Positions 34,070-41,599 of a stretch of 64,000 nucleotides of DNA are shown here, one piece after another. The translations under genes were made by a program, and so were the position numbers. The DNA comes from Fidelibacterota bacterium (GTDB lineage: Bacteria > Fidelibacterota > Marinisomatia > SCGC-AAA003-L08 > TS1B11), in NCBI GenBank assembly GCA_004124875.1, contig SCKJ01000009.1, forward strand, positions 28,840 to 92,839. Direction: 5' to 3'. The notes beneath the pieces were generated by a model. That model saw nothing but the letters and a program-made list of their open reading frames with translations, ran no database searches and was not told the DNA's origin. Positions within the stretch are counted from its first letter, which is position 1. The number at the start of each line of letters is the position of its first letter.

Positions 34070-34090
34070 AGTGGACTATCCTCTGGGTAA

Positions 34091-34107
34091 AGCTTGCCCG
34101 GCAAGCT
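34091..34107 (-). terminator. short hairpin between the barrel protein gene and smc
   Basis: AGCTTGC (34091-34097) and GCAAGCT (34101-34107) form a 7-bp stem with a 3-nt loop. On the minus strand only TTT follows. It lies 125 bp after the barrel gene stop and 22 bp before the smc start, so it is a weak terminator or leader hairpin. Confidence 0.3.
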
Positions 34108-34231
34108 CGGGCCGCCTGGGTCCGTTCAACGGGAATACACTCATCATGGGGTGCATGAATATAGCAGATTTTAGACAGACATGGAGGCAGGAAAGATGTG
34201 CGGCGCGGAAAGAATTACCTCTATTGGCGCG

Positions 34232-34843
34232 CTATCTGGAACGCCGGTTTGGTTTGGTGCCGCTCGATAGAATAAACCTGATGTAAACCCCTTTATAGCC
34301 TGGGTAGCCCCCTGCGGAAAGCTGATCAATGGATGAGAGGTAACCCGCTTCCAGCCGGTACATGGCGACGGTGGCATGAATGCCGGCTCCCGCACCGACT
34401 TGCAGATAGGGCGCCCAGATCAGACGAAACTCCTTGAATCGCGATGTGAAGCTGCCCAGCTCCGCCAGATATCCTCCAGTGCCCCCCTGCATGGTGACAT
34501 AGGGGAAGAAACCCGTGGCGAGCTTGTCCAGAAACAAGGAGCGGCGCCCCCCGATGCCCAACTGAAGATAATACTGCTGCGACGAACTGGACTCCAATCG
34601 TCCGGTATAGGGATTGTACTGTGCATATGGCAAACTCGTTTCCTCAATATGAAATCCGCCGGCGAAATAGCCCTGGTACAGTTTGAAGGGCGAGGTGCCA
34701 CGATAGTAAAACAGCGACTGCCCCTTGCTTGACATGCCAAAGCCGAAACCGGCGTCGTTGATCTTTATCTTTGAGATATCCCCTTGGGCCCCAACGGTAA
34801 GGGGCAGCAAAAGCGAGATGAGTATAGGTAGCGCGCTGCGCAT
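34232..34843 (-). CDS. outer-membrane beta-barrel-like protein
   Basis: A 203-residue exported protein with signal peptide (MRSALPILISLLLPLTVGAQG). The mature part has many short amphipathic strands rich in Tyr, Gly and Phe (for example YYLQLGIGGRRSLFLDKLATGFFPYVTMQGG, LIWAPYLQVGAGAGIHATVAMYRLEAGYLS) ending VYIRFIL, as in eight-stranded barrels. The last residues are basic, unlike a classical terminal aromatic barrel signal. ATG 34843 is preferred, because the open frame upstream overlaps the ferredoxin gene. It is the last gene of the fol run. Confidence 0.6.
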   Translation of the reverse strand: MRSALPILISLLLPLTVGAQGDISKIKINDAGFGFGMSSKGQSLFYYRGTSPFKLYQGYFAGGFHIEETSLPYAQYNPYTGRLESSSSQQYYLQLGIGGRRSLFLDKLATGFFPYVTMQGGTGGYLAELGSFTSRFKEFRLIWAPYLQVGAGAGIHATVAMYRLEAGYLSSIDQLSAGGYPGYKGVYIRFILSSGTKPNRRSR

Positions 34844-34847
34844 CAGT

Positions 34848-35216
34848 TCACTCCTTTTTAGCATTGGTTGCCTGACGAATCTCTTGCAATTCAGCCCATT
34901 TCTCCGGCGTCGCCGCCAGCCGGTCCACTACATTCTCCGCCACTATCGACTGCTCGATGATTTCATCCACGTCCTTCAGGGTCACCCCCAGATACCAGAC
35001 GCCCTGGGGATATACGACCACCGTCGCGCCCATCTCGCAGGCATCCAGGCAGCCCGATTTGTTGGCTCGCACTTTGCCTTTAAGGCCGCGCTCCGCAAGC
35101 CCGCGGGCGAAAGCAGCGCGGATTTCCATCCCGCCCTTATCGGCGCAGCAACCTCGCGGATGGCCGGCAACACGCTGGTTTGTGCAGATAAACAGATGTT
35201 TATCATAGGGAGGCAT
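34848..35216 (-). CDS. thioredoxin-like [2Fe-2S] ferredoxin
   Basis: A 122-residue protein of the Shethna/NuoE-like thioredoxin-fold ferredoxin family. The cluster ligands are in HLFICTNQRVAGHPRGCC and KSGCLDACEMGATVVVYPQGVWYLGV, with four cysteines in the usual positions and one extra. It probably passes electrons to an unknown partner. It sits 9 bp after the alcohol dehydrogenase gene and 4 bp before the barrel gene. Confidence 0.9.
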   Translation of the reverse strand: MPPYDKHLFICTNQRVAGHPRGCCADKGGMEIRAAFARGLAERGLKGKVRANKSGCLDACEMGATVVVYPQGVWYLGVTLKDVDEIIEQSIVAENVVDRLAATPEKWAELQEIRQATNAKKE

Positions 35217-35225
35217 ACCTGATCC

Positions 35226-36239
35226 TTATTCCATACTGAGCACGACCTTGCCGCCGCGTGGCCCCTGCTCAAGATAGCGATGGGCCGCCGATATTTCAGT
35301 CAGCGGAAAGACTTTATCGACAATTGGGCGGTAGCGGTTCTGCTCGAATTTTTCGACCACCGCCGCGAACGATTTGGAGCTGCCCATGGTCGAGCCGAGC
35401 ACCGACTGCTGCTTGCGAAACAGGTGCCGCAAATCAAGGGCCACCTCGGGACCGGTGGTAGCGCCGCAGAAAACTATCCGGCCACCCAGCCCAAGCACCC
35501 GTAACGACTGTTGCCACGTGGCGGCGCCCACGTGCTCAACCACCACTTGAATTTTAGACGACCCGGCCAGTTTCAGCACCTCTCTGTGCCAGTCGGGGCG
35601 GTAATGATCGACCGTTTCATGAGCGCCCATCGATTTGGCGAACTCGGCTTTTTCGGGCGAGGATGCCGTCGCAATGACCCGGGCGCCCCGCTCCGCCGCA
35701 ATTTGGATGGCCGCAGCGCCAATTCCGGAACTGCCGGCGAGCACCAGGACCGTTTCGCCAGCGCGCAAGCCGGCGCGCTGAACCAGCATCTCGTAGGCGG
35801 TGAGAAAGACCAGACCAAAGGAGGCGGCCTCAGCCCACGCCAGGCCCGACGGCTTCTTGTACGCGTTAGCCGGCAAAAGGTTTACCACATCCTGCAGCAG
35901 GCCGGCGGAGTCTTCGCCGAGAATGCCAAAACTGGGACAATAATTTTCCCGCCCGCTCGTGCAGGCCTCGCAGACGCCGCACCAGGTGCACGGCTGAACC
36001 ACGATTTCATCGCCCACGGCCAACGGCCCGGCGCTTTCCCCAACGGCGGTTACGATACCAGCGCCATCACTGCCGGGAACCAGCGGCAGGCTCCCGCCGG
36101 GCAGCCCTTCGCGCACCCAGATATCAAGGTGATTCAGGGCTGCCGCTTTCATCCGCACTTGCAGATGACCGGCGATAACGGGAGGCGACGGGCGCTCTTC
36201 TACGCTGAGCATCTCCGGGCCACCCTGCTTGTGGATCAC
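35226..36239 (-). CDS. zinc-type alcohol dehydrogenase / quinone-oxidoreductase family protein
   Basis: A 337-residue medium-chain NAD(P)-dependent oxidoreductase. It has the structural-zinc cysteines (CTWCGVCEACTSGRENYC), AALNHLDIWVREG, PGSDGAGIVTAVG and the Rossmann motif VLVLAGSSGIGAAAIQIAA. The catalytic-zinc cysteine of classical alcohol dehydrogenases is replaced in the LNHLDIW region (no Cys-Asp pair), which argues for an NAD(P)H:quinone or enone reductase-like role. GTG 36239 is used. The frame continues four codons to CTG 36251, giving (M)RAVVIHKQGG, which looks like the family's usual beginning and sits right after the stop of the preceding small gene, so CTG may be the true start. 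Confidence 0.88.
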   Translation of the reverse strand: MIHKQGGPEMLSVEERPSPPVIAGHLQVRMKAAALNHLDIWVREGLPGGSLPLVPGSDGAGIVTAVGESAGPLAVGDEIVVQPCTWCGVCEACTSGRENYCPSFGILGEDSAGLLQDVVNLLPANAYKKPSGLAWAEAASFGLVFLTAYEMLVQRAGLRAGETVLVLAGSSGIGAAAIQIAAERGARVIATASSPEKAEFAKSMGAHETVDHYRPDWHREVLKLAGSSKIQVVVEHVGAATWQQSLRVLGLGGRIVFCGATTGPEVALDLRHLFRKQQSVLGSTMGSSKSFAAVVEKFEQNRYRPIVDKVFPLTEISAAHRYLEQGPRGGKVVLSME

Positions 36240-36251
36240 GACGGCGCGCAG

Positions 36252-36425
36252 CTATTCATCCTCATTAAGGTCCTCGAATTCGGCGTCAATGATCTTGCGC
36301 TTGGTAACAGGATCATCCTTGTGCTGCTCATCGCCGGGCAGGACGTCCTTCACGGTCTTGAGCAGACGCATGATCATTCCGAACATGATTCCGCCAACAA
36401 TAAACACCAGCAATGTGCGCAGCAC
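36252..36425 (-). CDS. 57-residue single-helix membrane protein
   Basis: A short gene, GTG start, 3 bp after the deoxynucleoside kinase stop, ending directly before the alcohol dehydrogenase. The product starts with a membrane helix (VLRTLLVFIVGGIMFGMIM) followed by a charged tail (RLLKTVKDVLPGDEQ, then KRKIIDAEFEDLNEDE). Small Bacteroidota membrane proteins of the DUF4834 type have a similar helix plus acidic EF/EY-D ending, but the match is from memory only. Tight packing on both sides and the clear helix support a real gene. Function unknown. Confidence 0.6.
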   Translation of the reverse strand: MLRTLLVFIVGGIMFGMIMRLLKTVKDVLPGDEQHKDDPVTKRKIIDAEFEDLNEDE

Positions 36426-36428
36426 GGT

Positions 36429-37070
36429 TTAACGGCTGCCGGCGGGATTAAAGAATCGGGTCCCACCCACCGGCTCCCTTATAAATTTGATGATTTCATC
36501 CAGGTCGCCCGGGTTGGCGACGAAATCAATTTCGTTGGTATTGATGATCAGCAGTGGGCTTTTGTCGAAACGGAAAAAATACTCATTGTAGAGCTGATTG
36601 AGCGAGTCCAGATACTGCCATTCCATGCGCATTTCATAAGCGCGGCCACGCTTACGGATGTTCTCCATCAGACGATTTGTGTCAGCCTGCAGGTAGATCA
36701 CCAGGTCGGGCGCGACGATGTCACGCTCCAGAAGATCGGCAATGCGGTCATAGAGCGCCATCTCCTTGTTGCTCAACGTGAGCGAGGCGAACAAGCGATC
36801 CTTCATAAACATGTAATCGGTGACCATCAGCGGCGCGAAAAGATCGAGTTGCTTGAGGTCTTGCTGCTGGCGGTAACGGGACAGCAGAAACCAGAGCTGC
36901 GTCTGGAACGCATAGACCTCCGAGTTACGGTAGAAATCCGCAAGAAACGGATTTTCCTCGAATTCTTCCTGCACGAGGCGCGCGTCCAACTGATCGGCGA
37001 TCCTTTTCGCCAGACTGGTTTTGCCCACACCAATAGCCCCCTCAATGGCCAACATGAAGGTTTTGCCCAT
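36429..37070 (-). CDS. deoxynucleoside kinase (dGK/dAK type)
   Basis: A 213-residue P-loop kinase that phosphorylates deoxyadenosine or deoxyguanosine for dNTP salvage. Walker A is EGAIGVGKTSLAKRIA (residues 8-23). It also has the substrate motif VQEEFEENPFLADFY, FAPLMVTDYMFMKDRLFA with the DR(L/S) element, and LVIYLQADTNRLMENIRKRGR for the LID arginines. ATG 37070 overlaps the folK stop by one base (TAATG). The open frame upstream is not conserved. Folate genes and a nucleoside kinase in one unit is a common arrangement. Confidence 0.93.
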   Translation of the reverse strand: MGKTFMLAIEGAIGVGKTSLAKRIADQLDARLVQEEFEENPFLADFYRNSEVYAFQTQLWFLLSRYRQQQDLKQLDLFAPLMVTDYMFMKDRLFASLTLSNKEMALYDRIADLLERDIVAPDLVIYLQADTNRLMENIRKRGRAYEMRMEWQYLDSLNQLYNEYFFRFDKSPLLIINTNEIDFVANPGDLDEIIKFIREPVGGTRFFNPAGSR

Positions 37071-37594
37071 TACCTTGGCGCCTCGTCCTCGATCAGCCGG
37101 AGCAGAACGGATGTGTCGGGACATTGCTCCAGCAGTTGATCCACTGTGCTACCATCATGGGGATCATGAAAATCGGGCCACGCCTCTTTAAGCGGCACCA
37201 GGACAAATCGCCGCTCTCTGTAGCGTGGGTGCGGCAGCTGCAGATTGTCATTATGGAGGATGTGGCTGCCGCAGGTGATCAGGTCGATGTCAATGCTGCG
37301 GGGCTGCCCGGGCCGCTCCCTGCGCCGGCCGAGTTTTTCCTCCACCTGCCGGCAGATGACCAGCACCTTTGCCGGCGAAAGTTGGGTCCGGGCGATGAGC
37401 ACCTGATTGAGGAACGGCCCGTTCTCCGGTCCCACTCCCAGTGGCGGCGTCTCGTAGACCGAGCTGGCGGACGTCATAATGAGATCACCCTTGCGCTGCA
37501 GCAGGTCCCCTGCGAGGTGGAGCGCCCATAGCCGGTCGCCCAGATTGCTGCCCAGCGATAGTACGGCCGTATTTGCAGCGGGCGTGCTAGTCAC
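37070..37594 (-). CDS. folK: 6-hydroxymethyl-dihydropterin pyrophosphokinase
   Basis: A 174-residue HPPK that transfers pyrophosphate from ATP to hydroxymethyldihydropterin in folate synthesis. The marks are AVLSLGSNLGDRLWAL near the start, the active-site block ERPGQPRSIDIDLI with both metal-binding Asp residues, and LPHPRYRERRFVLVPL. The start is GTG 37594, which overlaps the folB stop by 8 bp. The kinase gene follows after a one-base overlap. Confidence 0.95.
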   Translation of the reverse strand: MTSTPAANTAVLSLGSNLGDRLWALHLAGDLLQRKGDLIMTSASSVYETPPLGVGPENGPFLNQVLIARTQLSPAKVLVICRQVEEKLGRRRERPGQPRSIDIDLITCGSHILHNDNLQLPHPRYRERRFVLVPLKEAWPDFHDPHDGSTVDQLLEQCPDTSVLLRLIEDEAPR

Positions 37595-37964
37595 CCAGCA
37601 CCTCTTCCCGGGTCCGCACCAATTCAATTTCCGCCCCTCCGGTAAAGCCCGGAATGGGGGGCGCTACTTTGCGCACGCTGATGCCTATTTCATCCACAGG
37701 CAACCCTTTGAACAGCTCCTCCAGCACACGCCACGCGGCGCGCTCCAAAAGGTGGTAAGGTTCCGCGCAGAAGGTATCGGCAATGATGTGATAGGCGGTG
37801 GAATAGTCGAGGGTCGTGGCGAGATCATCACTCTTTCCAGCGGCTGAAATATCGGTATACAGTTCTATATCCAGCATAAAATGTTGACCCGCTTCACGCT
37901 CCTGCGGGGTGACGCCGTGATAGGCAAAAAGATCGATTTTATCGAGGCGTATGACGTCCATCAT
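37587..37964 (-). CDS. folB: dihydroneopterin aldolase
   Basis: A 125-residue enzyme that cleaves 7,8-dihydroneopterin to hydroxymethyldihydropterin and glycolaldehyde. Its substrate is passed on to folK downstream. It has DLFAYHGVTPQEREAGQHFMLDIEL with the catalytic Tyr and Glu, TLDYSTAYHII, and SVRKVAPPIPG near the end. ATG 37964 (or the next codon) is the natural start; the upstream open frame overlaps the methyltransferase gene. It opens the seven-gene run to 34232. Confidence 0.94.
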   Translation of the reverse strand: MMDVIRLDKIDLFAYHGVTPQEREAGQHFMLDIELYTDISAAGKSDDLATTLDYSTAYHIIADTFCAEPYHLLERAAWRVLEELFKGLPVDEIGISVRKVAPPIPGFTGGAEIELVRTREEVLGD

Positions 37965-38022
37965 AAGAGACAAATTTAGACAGCAACGCCGACGCGCTGC
38001 AAGTGCATAGCCGCGGCCGGGA

Positions 38023-38667
38023 TCATCTGCGATCCATGACCACAAATAGTTCACGCAGCCTTCGGGAGGCCACCGAGAGCTCCGGCCACTCCTCGCTGGC
38101 GATAATAAAGTGCCGGCCAAATCGCTGCGCTATTTCATCGTAACTGACGCCGTACGGGGGGCCAACGGTAGGATCCTGATCCATGGGGAAAAAGAGGGCT
38201 ACCAGGCGGCCTTGCTGATTCAGCAGCCGTTTGATGAGCGCCACATATTCATTCCGGCGGCGTGGGTCAATGGCGCAGTAGGTGGTATACTCAAAAATGA
38301 GATCAAACCGGCCATTCCACTTTTTAGGCAAGTAGAACATATCCTGCGCCACCACCTCTATCGGCAATTTGCTTTTATGGGCAAGGTCGGACAAGTAGCG
38401 CAGAGGCGTTGGAGCAAAATCGACGGCCACGACATCGTATCCTGCTTTGGCAAACGCCACGGCATCGTACCCATTTCCCGCGCCCAGGATGCAGACTTTT
38501 TCGCCCTTGCCGCGATGGCCTGAAAGCCACTTTTTCAGAACGGGCGTTGGCTGACCCAAGTCCCAACCGGTTTTTCCCCGGTTATAGAGTTGCTCCCAAA
38601 AACTGGGCGCCGAAACGTCCCGCCGCCGACCTGTAGCGCCCTTTTTATTGCCCCTGTTACGTGCCAT
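38023..38667 (-). CDS. TPMT-family SAM-dependent methyltransferase
   Basis: A 214-residue class-I methyltransferase of the thiopurine-methyltransferase type. It starts with a basic tail, then FWEQLYNRGKTGWDLGQPTPVLKKWL and the SAM-binding motif CILGAGNGYDAVAFAKAGYDVVAVDFAP. TTYCAIDPRRRNEYV is the active-site region. Relatives methylate thiopurines, selenium or tellurium species, or small thiols; the substrate here is unknown. ATG 38667 avoids the upstream terminator. It stands 58 bp ahead of folB. Confidence 0.9.
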   Translation of the reverse strand: MARNRGNKKGATGRRRDVSAPSFWEQLYNRGKTGWDLGQPTPVLKKWLSGHRGKGEKVCILGAGNGYDAVAFAKAGYDVVAVDFAPTPLRYLSDLAHKSKLPIEVVAQDMFYLPKKWNGRFDLIFEYTTYCAIDPRRRNEYVALIKRLLNQQGRLVALFFPMDQDPTVGPPYGVSYDEIAQRFGRHFIIASEEWPELSVASRRLRELFVVMDRR

Positions 38668-38707
38668 GGAACGGGAACTTACGCCTGCAATGCCGGCTCC
38701 CCACGAC

Positions 38708-38745
38708 AAAAAGGCCTCCCACCGTCCAACAACATTCGGGAAGCC
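38708..38745 (-). terminator. intrinsic terminator after the Spy-like gene
   Basis: On the minus strand GGCTTCCC (38745-38738) pairs with GGGAGGCC (38720-38713), eight pairs with one G-U. It is followed at once by TTTTT. It sits 60 bp after the stop of the gene at 38805-39425 and ends the envelope-stress cassette. Confidence 0.7.
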
Positions 38746-38804
38746 CTAAATTGAAGGGCCATTGCAGTTGGCCGCTGCGATAAATCCCTGTCTAGTGGTC
38801 CTGC

Positions 38805-39425
38805 TTAATCATCGTCATCGTCATTCGGGAGCCGGAATTCACGGAAGGGCTCCATTTCAATCATGAAGCGCATGTCCATGAGCCGGTTACGCAATTTCCC
38901 CCTTGAGCGCTCTTCGAAGATGGCAAATACCGCCTGTTGACCCGGCTTCAGGATATCTTTCGTACTTTTTATGAAGCGCGTCTTCAAGTCGATGCGCTCT
39001 ATTTCTATCTTCGCCAGTTCATCGGCAAACTTCTCAATATCCTTCACGGATGCTTGCTCATCCTCAGCCTTCCTGTTGAACACCCTAAACAGCTCCTTCT
39101 GCTTTTTGGACAGCTTATCGAGCTGCTTCTGGTGATCTTTCATGCGGGGAAACAGTTTTGCAGCCTGCTTTTCCGTAAGATCAAGCTCGTTGGTGAGCAT
39201 CCACATTTTGGCGGCGAACAGATGCTCGCCCCCTCTGCGAATAACCTTGCTGGCGCGTCTCTTCTGCCTACGCATCCTCGAAGAACCCATACGATCCTGG
39301 CCGGGGAAGCCGCTGCTGATCTGTGGACCCGGCTGCCGCCTGAAGGACTGGGCGCTCGCCTCGCCGCCAACCACCGGCATGGTCAGCAAGAGGGTCATGA
39401 CAAGATATAGGGTGCGTTTCATCAT
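38805..39425 (-). CDS. Spy/CpxP-family periplasmic protein
   Basis: A 206-residue exported helical protein: signal peptide ending in GGEASAQ, then a basic region and the Spy/CpxP LTxxQ-type pattern (NELDLTEKQAAKLFPRMKDHQKQLDKLSKKQKELF), and a second related pattern near LKPGQQAVFAIFEERSR. It ends in five Asp. Such proteins are periplasmic chaperones or stress sensors. It follows the sigma/anti-sigma-like pair by 48 bp on the same strand, which fits sensor-feedback on the sigma factor. Confidence 0.85.
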   Translation of the reverse strand: MMKRTLYLVMTLLLTMPVVGGEASAQSFRRQPGPQISSGFPGQDRMGSSRMRRQKRRASKVIRRGGEHLFAAKMWMLTNELDLTEKQAAKLFPRMKDHQKQLDKLSKKQKELFRVFNRKAEDEQASVKDIEKFADELAKIEIERIDLKTRFIKSTKDILKPGQQAVFAIFEERSRGKLRNRLMDMRFMIEMEPFREFRLPNDDDDD

Positions 39426-39473
39426 TTCGTTCCTTCACGTTCTGCTGTTGCTGTACGCCATTAGCTACGAATT

Positions 39474-39830
39474 CTATTTATATGCGAAAATCAATTCTTC
39501 CTGAAGCCCGAGCTCATAAATCCCGATGAGCAGCTGATCAAGATCTTCCTCCAGAATCATATTAAGGTAGAGAGCCGCGTCTGCTTCAGCATCTGGGCTG
39601 GCCTCCTCATAGATCATCTCGCTAATGAGATAGCTCTCCCAAATATCGCGATAGTTCTGCTCCTGGACTGCTTTGAATCCACTCAAAAATATAACCGTTG
39701 CCACGGCAAAAGTCGAAGCGGTGGCGATGATCCGGTTGCGTAGCGCTCTTGTCCGCAGCGTTCCGCGAACCTGCCGGAGAAACCGTTCGCCATCTGCAAA
39801 ATCGGGCCTGCCCGGATTTGGGTTAGTCAT
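39474..39830 (-). CDS. single-helix membrane protein, anti-sigma-like
   Basis: A 118-residue protein with a polar cytoplasmic N-terminus (about 1-33), one membrane helix (about residues 35-51, IIATASTFAVATVIFLSGF) and an outer domain rich in Asp, Glu, Tyr and Leu. Its start overlaps the sigma-factor stop by 8 bp. An anti-sigma factor of the membrane type is the natural reading from gene order. No zinc-binding anti-sigma motif (HxxxCxxC) is present, so this is inference. It could instead be a sensor partner of the Spy-like protein. Confidence 0.6.
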   Translation of the reverse strand: MTNPNPGRPDFADGERFLRQVRGTLRTRALRNRIIATASTFAVATVIFLSGFKAVQEQNYRDIWESYLISEMIYEEASPDAEADAALYLNMILEEDLDQLLIGIYELGLQEELIFAYK

Positions 39831-40344
39831 CGTCGACCCACCTTTTCAGTTTTTTCTTTGCTCGGTGGAAGCTCACCTTCACTACGTTTTGAGAGGTACC
39901 CATAATTTCCGCCACCGTGGCGACCGGCAAATCCTGCAAACTATGCAGGATCACCACCTGATGCTCCGTTTTCGTCAGCCTCGGGAGCCTGTCAAGCAGC
40001 CAGCCCCGCAGGTCTGACTGATGATTGGTCTCATCGGTGGCGGCCGGCTCAGCCACTTGATCCAGAGACAGATAGTCCCGGTATTTGTGGCGCCTGAAGT
40101 GATCGGTCACCATATTGGAACTGATCCTGAATATCCAGGTGGAGAAGCTGCTGTCACTGCGGAAACGGTGCAGTTGATGGTACACCTTGATAAAAACGTC
40201 CTGCGCAATATCATCCGTGTCAGCCTCATTTTTGGTCGCGCTGAAGATAAACTGCCTGACCATGGCCTGATGTCTCAGCACCAATTTGTCGAAAGATGAT
40301 TGATCGCCCTTCAGAAAATTTTTGATCAGCTCCTGGTCTTCCAA
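39823..40344 (-). CDS. ECF-type RNA polymerase sigma factor
   Basis: A 173-residue extracytoplasmic-function sigma factor. Region 2 (MVRQFIFSATKNEADTDDIAQDVFIKVYHQLHRF, FSTWIFRISSNMVTDHFRR) recognises -10 elements and core RNA polymerase. Region 4 (LPRLTKTEHQVVILHSLQDLPVATVAEIMGTSQNVVKVSFHRAKKKLKRW) recognises -35. The region 2-4 linker is short. It starts the cassette sigma, membrane anti-sigma-like, Spy-like, consistent with control of an envelope-stress regulon. Confidence 0.94.
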   Translation of the reverse strand: MEDQELIKNFLKGDQSSFDKLVLRHQAMVRQFIFSATKNEADTDDIAQDVFIKVYHQLHRFRSDSSFSTWIFRISSNMVTDHFRRHKYRDYLSLDQVAEPAATDETNHQSDLRGWLLDRLPRLTKTEHQVVILHSLQDLPVATVAEIMGTSQNVVKVSFHRAKKKLKRWVDDD

Positions 40345-40404
40345 TCTTCATCTCACCTGTTTTGACGCCGGGGACGCTCAAAGGTTAACACGCCTGAAAG
40401 CTTG

Positions 40405-41403
40405 CTATTCTGAAATTCTGTACGGGATGCCGATGAAGCCCATGGCGAATTCCTCACTCGCTACCAGCATGCTGTTGACATCAACGACATCAATGAACAT
40501 CCGGAACGGTCTGATATTGGCGGTGTATGGGCCAACCGTCAGGGTGCGCGAATAGATGTTGTCGCCAGCCACCTCATCTGGGGCAACTCCCCGGTCGTGC
40601 AAGTTCCTGCGCACGGCATAGCGGGTCGTCCCATGCCGCCCACCTCTATACACACCCACAATTTCACCTGGTCCTACCGGGAATTCCGGCCCCGTTCTGA
40701 CCACCGAAACGAACAGATCAAAATTTTGATGGGCCTTGAATGTTGGCAGATTATCCCGGTTGAAAAAATGATCGACTGGATCAAAACCGGTTAGCGACAG
40801 GACAATGCCAAGAGAGTCGGTTACAGTTATCCCCCCGACGTCAATTTTTGCCCCGGCCATGCCGGTCAGCGCGGTGAGCGCGTCCAATCTCCAGCCTTCG
40901 CTTGAGTCGGTGGCCGAGCCTCCGGCGATAAATCTCGCCCGGCGATTGGTCGACAGCGAGAACGATTTTGAGATGGAATCGACCAGCACCCAGACGCCGG
41001 CGCTATCGTTAAACCCTGCCACGGTAAAGTTGCCCGTCAAGCTGTGAGTTATCGTCACGTAAGCCGTGTCATCGTTGATCGAATCGACGGTGAAACTCAG
41101 CTGGACATCGGTAATGCGGCGGCGGGTGCGCAGACGGTCATAATTGCCGGGCCAAAGCGTGTCGACCATCGCCTTATGCAGCGCTCCGGGTGGCACGAAG
41201 GAGGGCAAGCCAGAGCCGGCATCCTCCTCCTGATATTGGTCATCCTGCAGCCCGTCGAAAGTAAAAACGGGATCGCTGCTGATCAGGTAGCTGAGCGCTG
41301 CCTGCGTCAGCGCCTGGGGCACGTCTCCGGGCTCGAGGGCATCACAGGCCATGACGCTGATGGCCCCGAGCAAACTCAACCCTGATATTTTGGAACTGTG
41401 CAT
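40405..41403 (-). CDS. lipoprotein of unknown function
   Basis: A 332-residue predicted lipoprotein with lipobox SVMAC (Cys20). The mature part is beta-rich with repeated Ser-Ile/Val strands (VQLSFTVDSINDDTAYVTITHSLTGNFTVAG). It ends with a DEVAGDNIYSRTLTVG and NIRPFRMFIDVVDVN segment, as in choice-of-anchor or Ig-like envelope domains that often appear in FCB lipoproteins. No enzymatic motif is visible. It is 60 bp upstream of the sigma gene on the same strand, but co-transcription is uncertain. Confidence 0.62.
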   Translation of the reverse strand: MHSSKISGLSLLGAISVMACDALEPGDVPQALTQAALSYLISSDPVFTFDGLQDDQYQEEDAGSGLPSFVPPGALHKAMVDTLWPGNYDRLRTRRRITDVQLSFTVDSINDDTAYVTITHSLTGNFTVAGFNDSAGVWVLVDSISKSFSLSTNRRARFIAGGSATDSSEGWRLDALTALTGMAGAKIDVGGITVTDSLGIVLSLTGFDPVDHFFNRDNLPTFKAHQNFDLFVSVVRTGPEFPVGPGEIVGVYRGGRHGTTRYAVRRNLHDRGVAPDEVAGDNIYSRTLTVGPYTANIRPFRMFIDVVDVNSMLVASEEFAMGFIGIPYRISE

Positions 41404-41599
41404 GGTTCATTATTCCCTATAAACATTATCACCGGCCGATTTCCAAGCACAGGTTATAAAACAGGGGGCAGCTAGACCGTGCCATACCAACTATTCGACG
41501 CAAGTCAACTGATTAGGTTAACGGCCCATTAAGTTAACGGTGCCGGCCTCTGGACCGTTCCCCATAATATGCGCACGAGTTGACACTGATGCCACCGAA

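Noticed and set aside
34071..34286. 71-codon plus-strand frame upstream of smc
   Set aside because: No ribosome site, no motif, and it runs into the barrel gene on the other strand.
35511..37139. 542-codon plus-strand frame opposite the dehydrogenase and kinase genes
   Set aside because: Antisense to three firmly identified genes; no motif.
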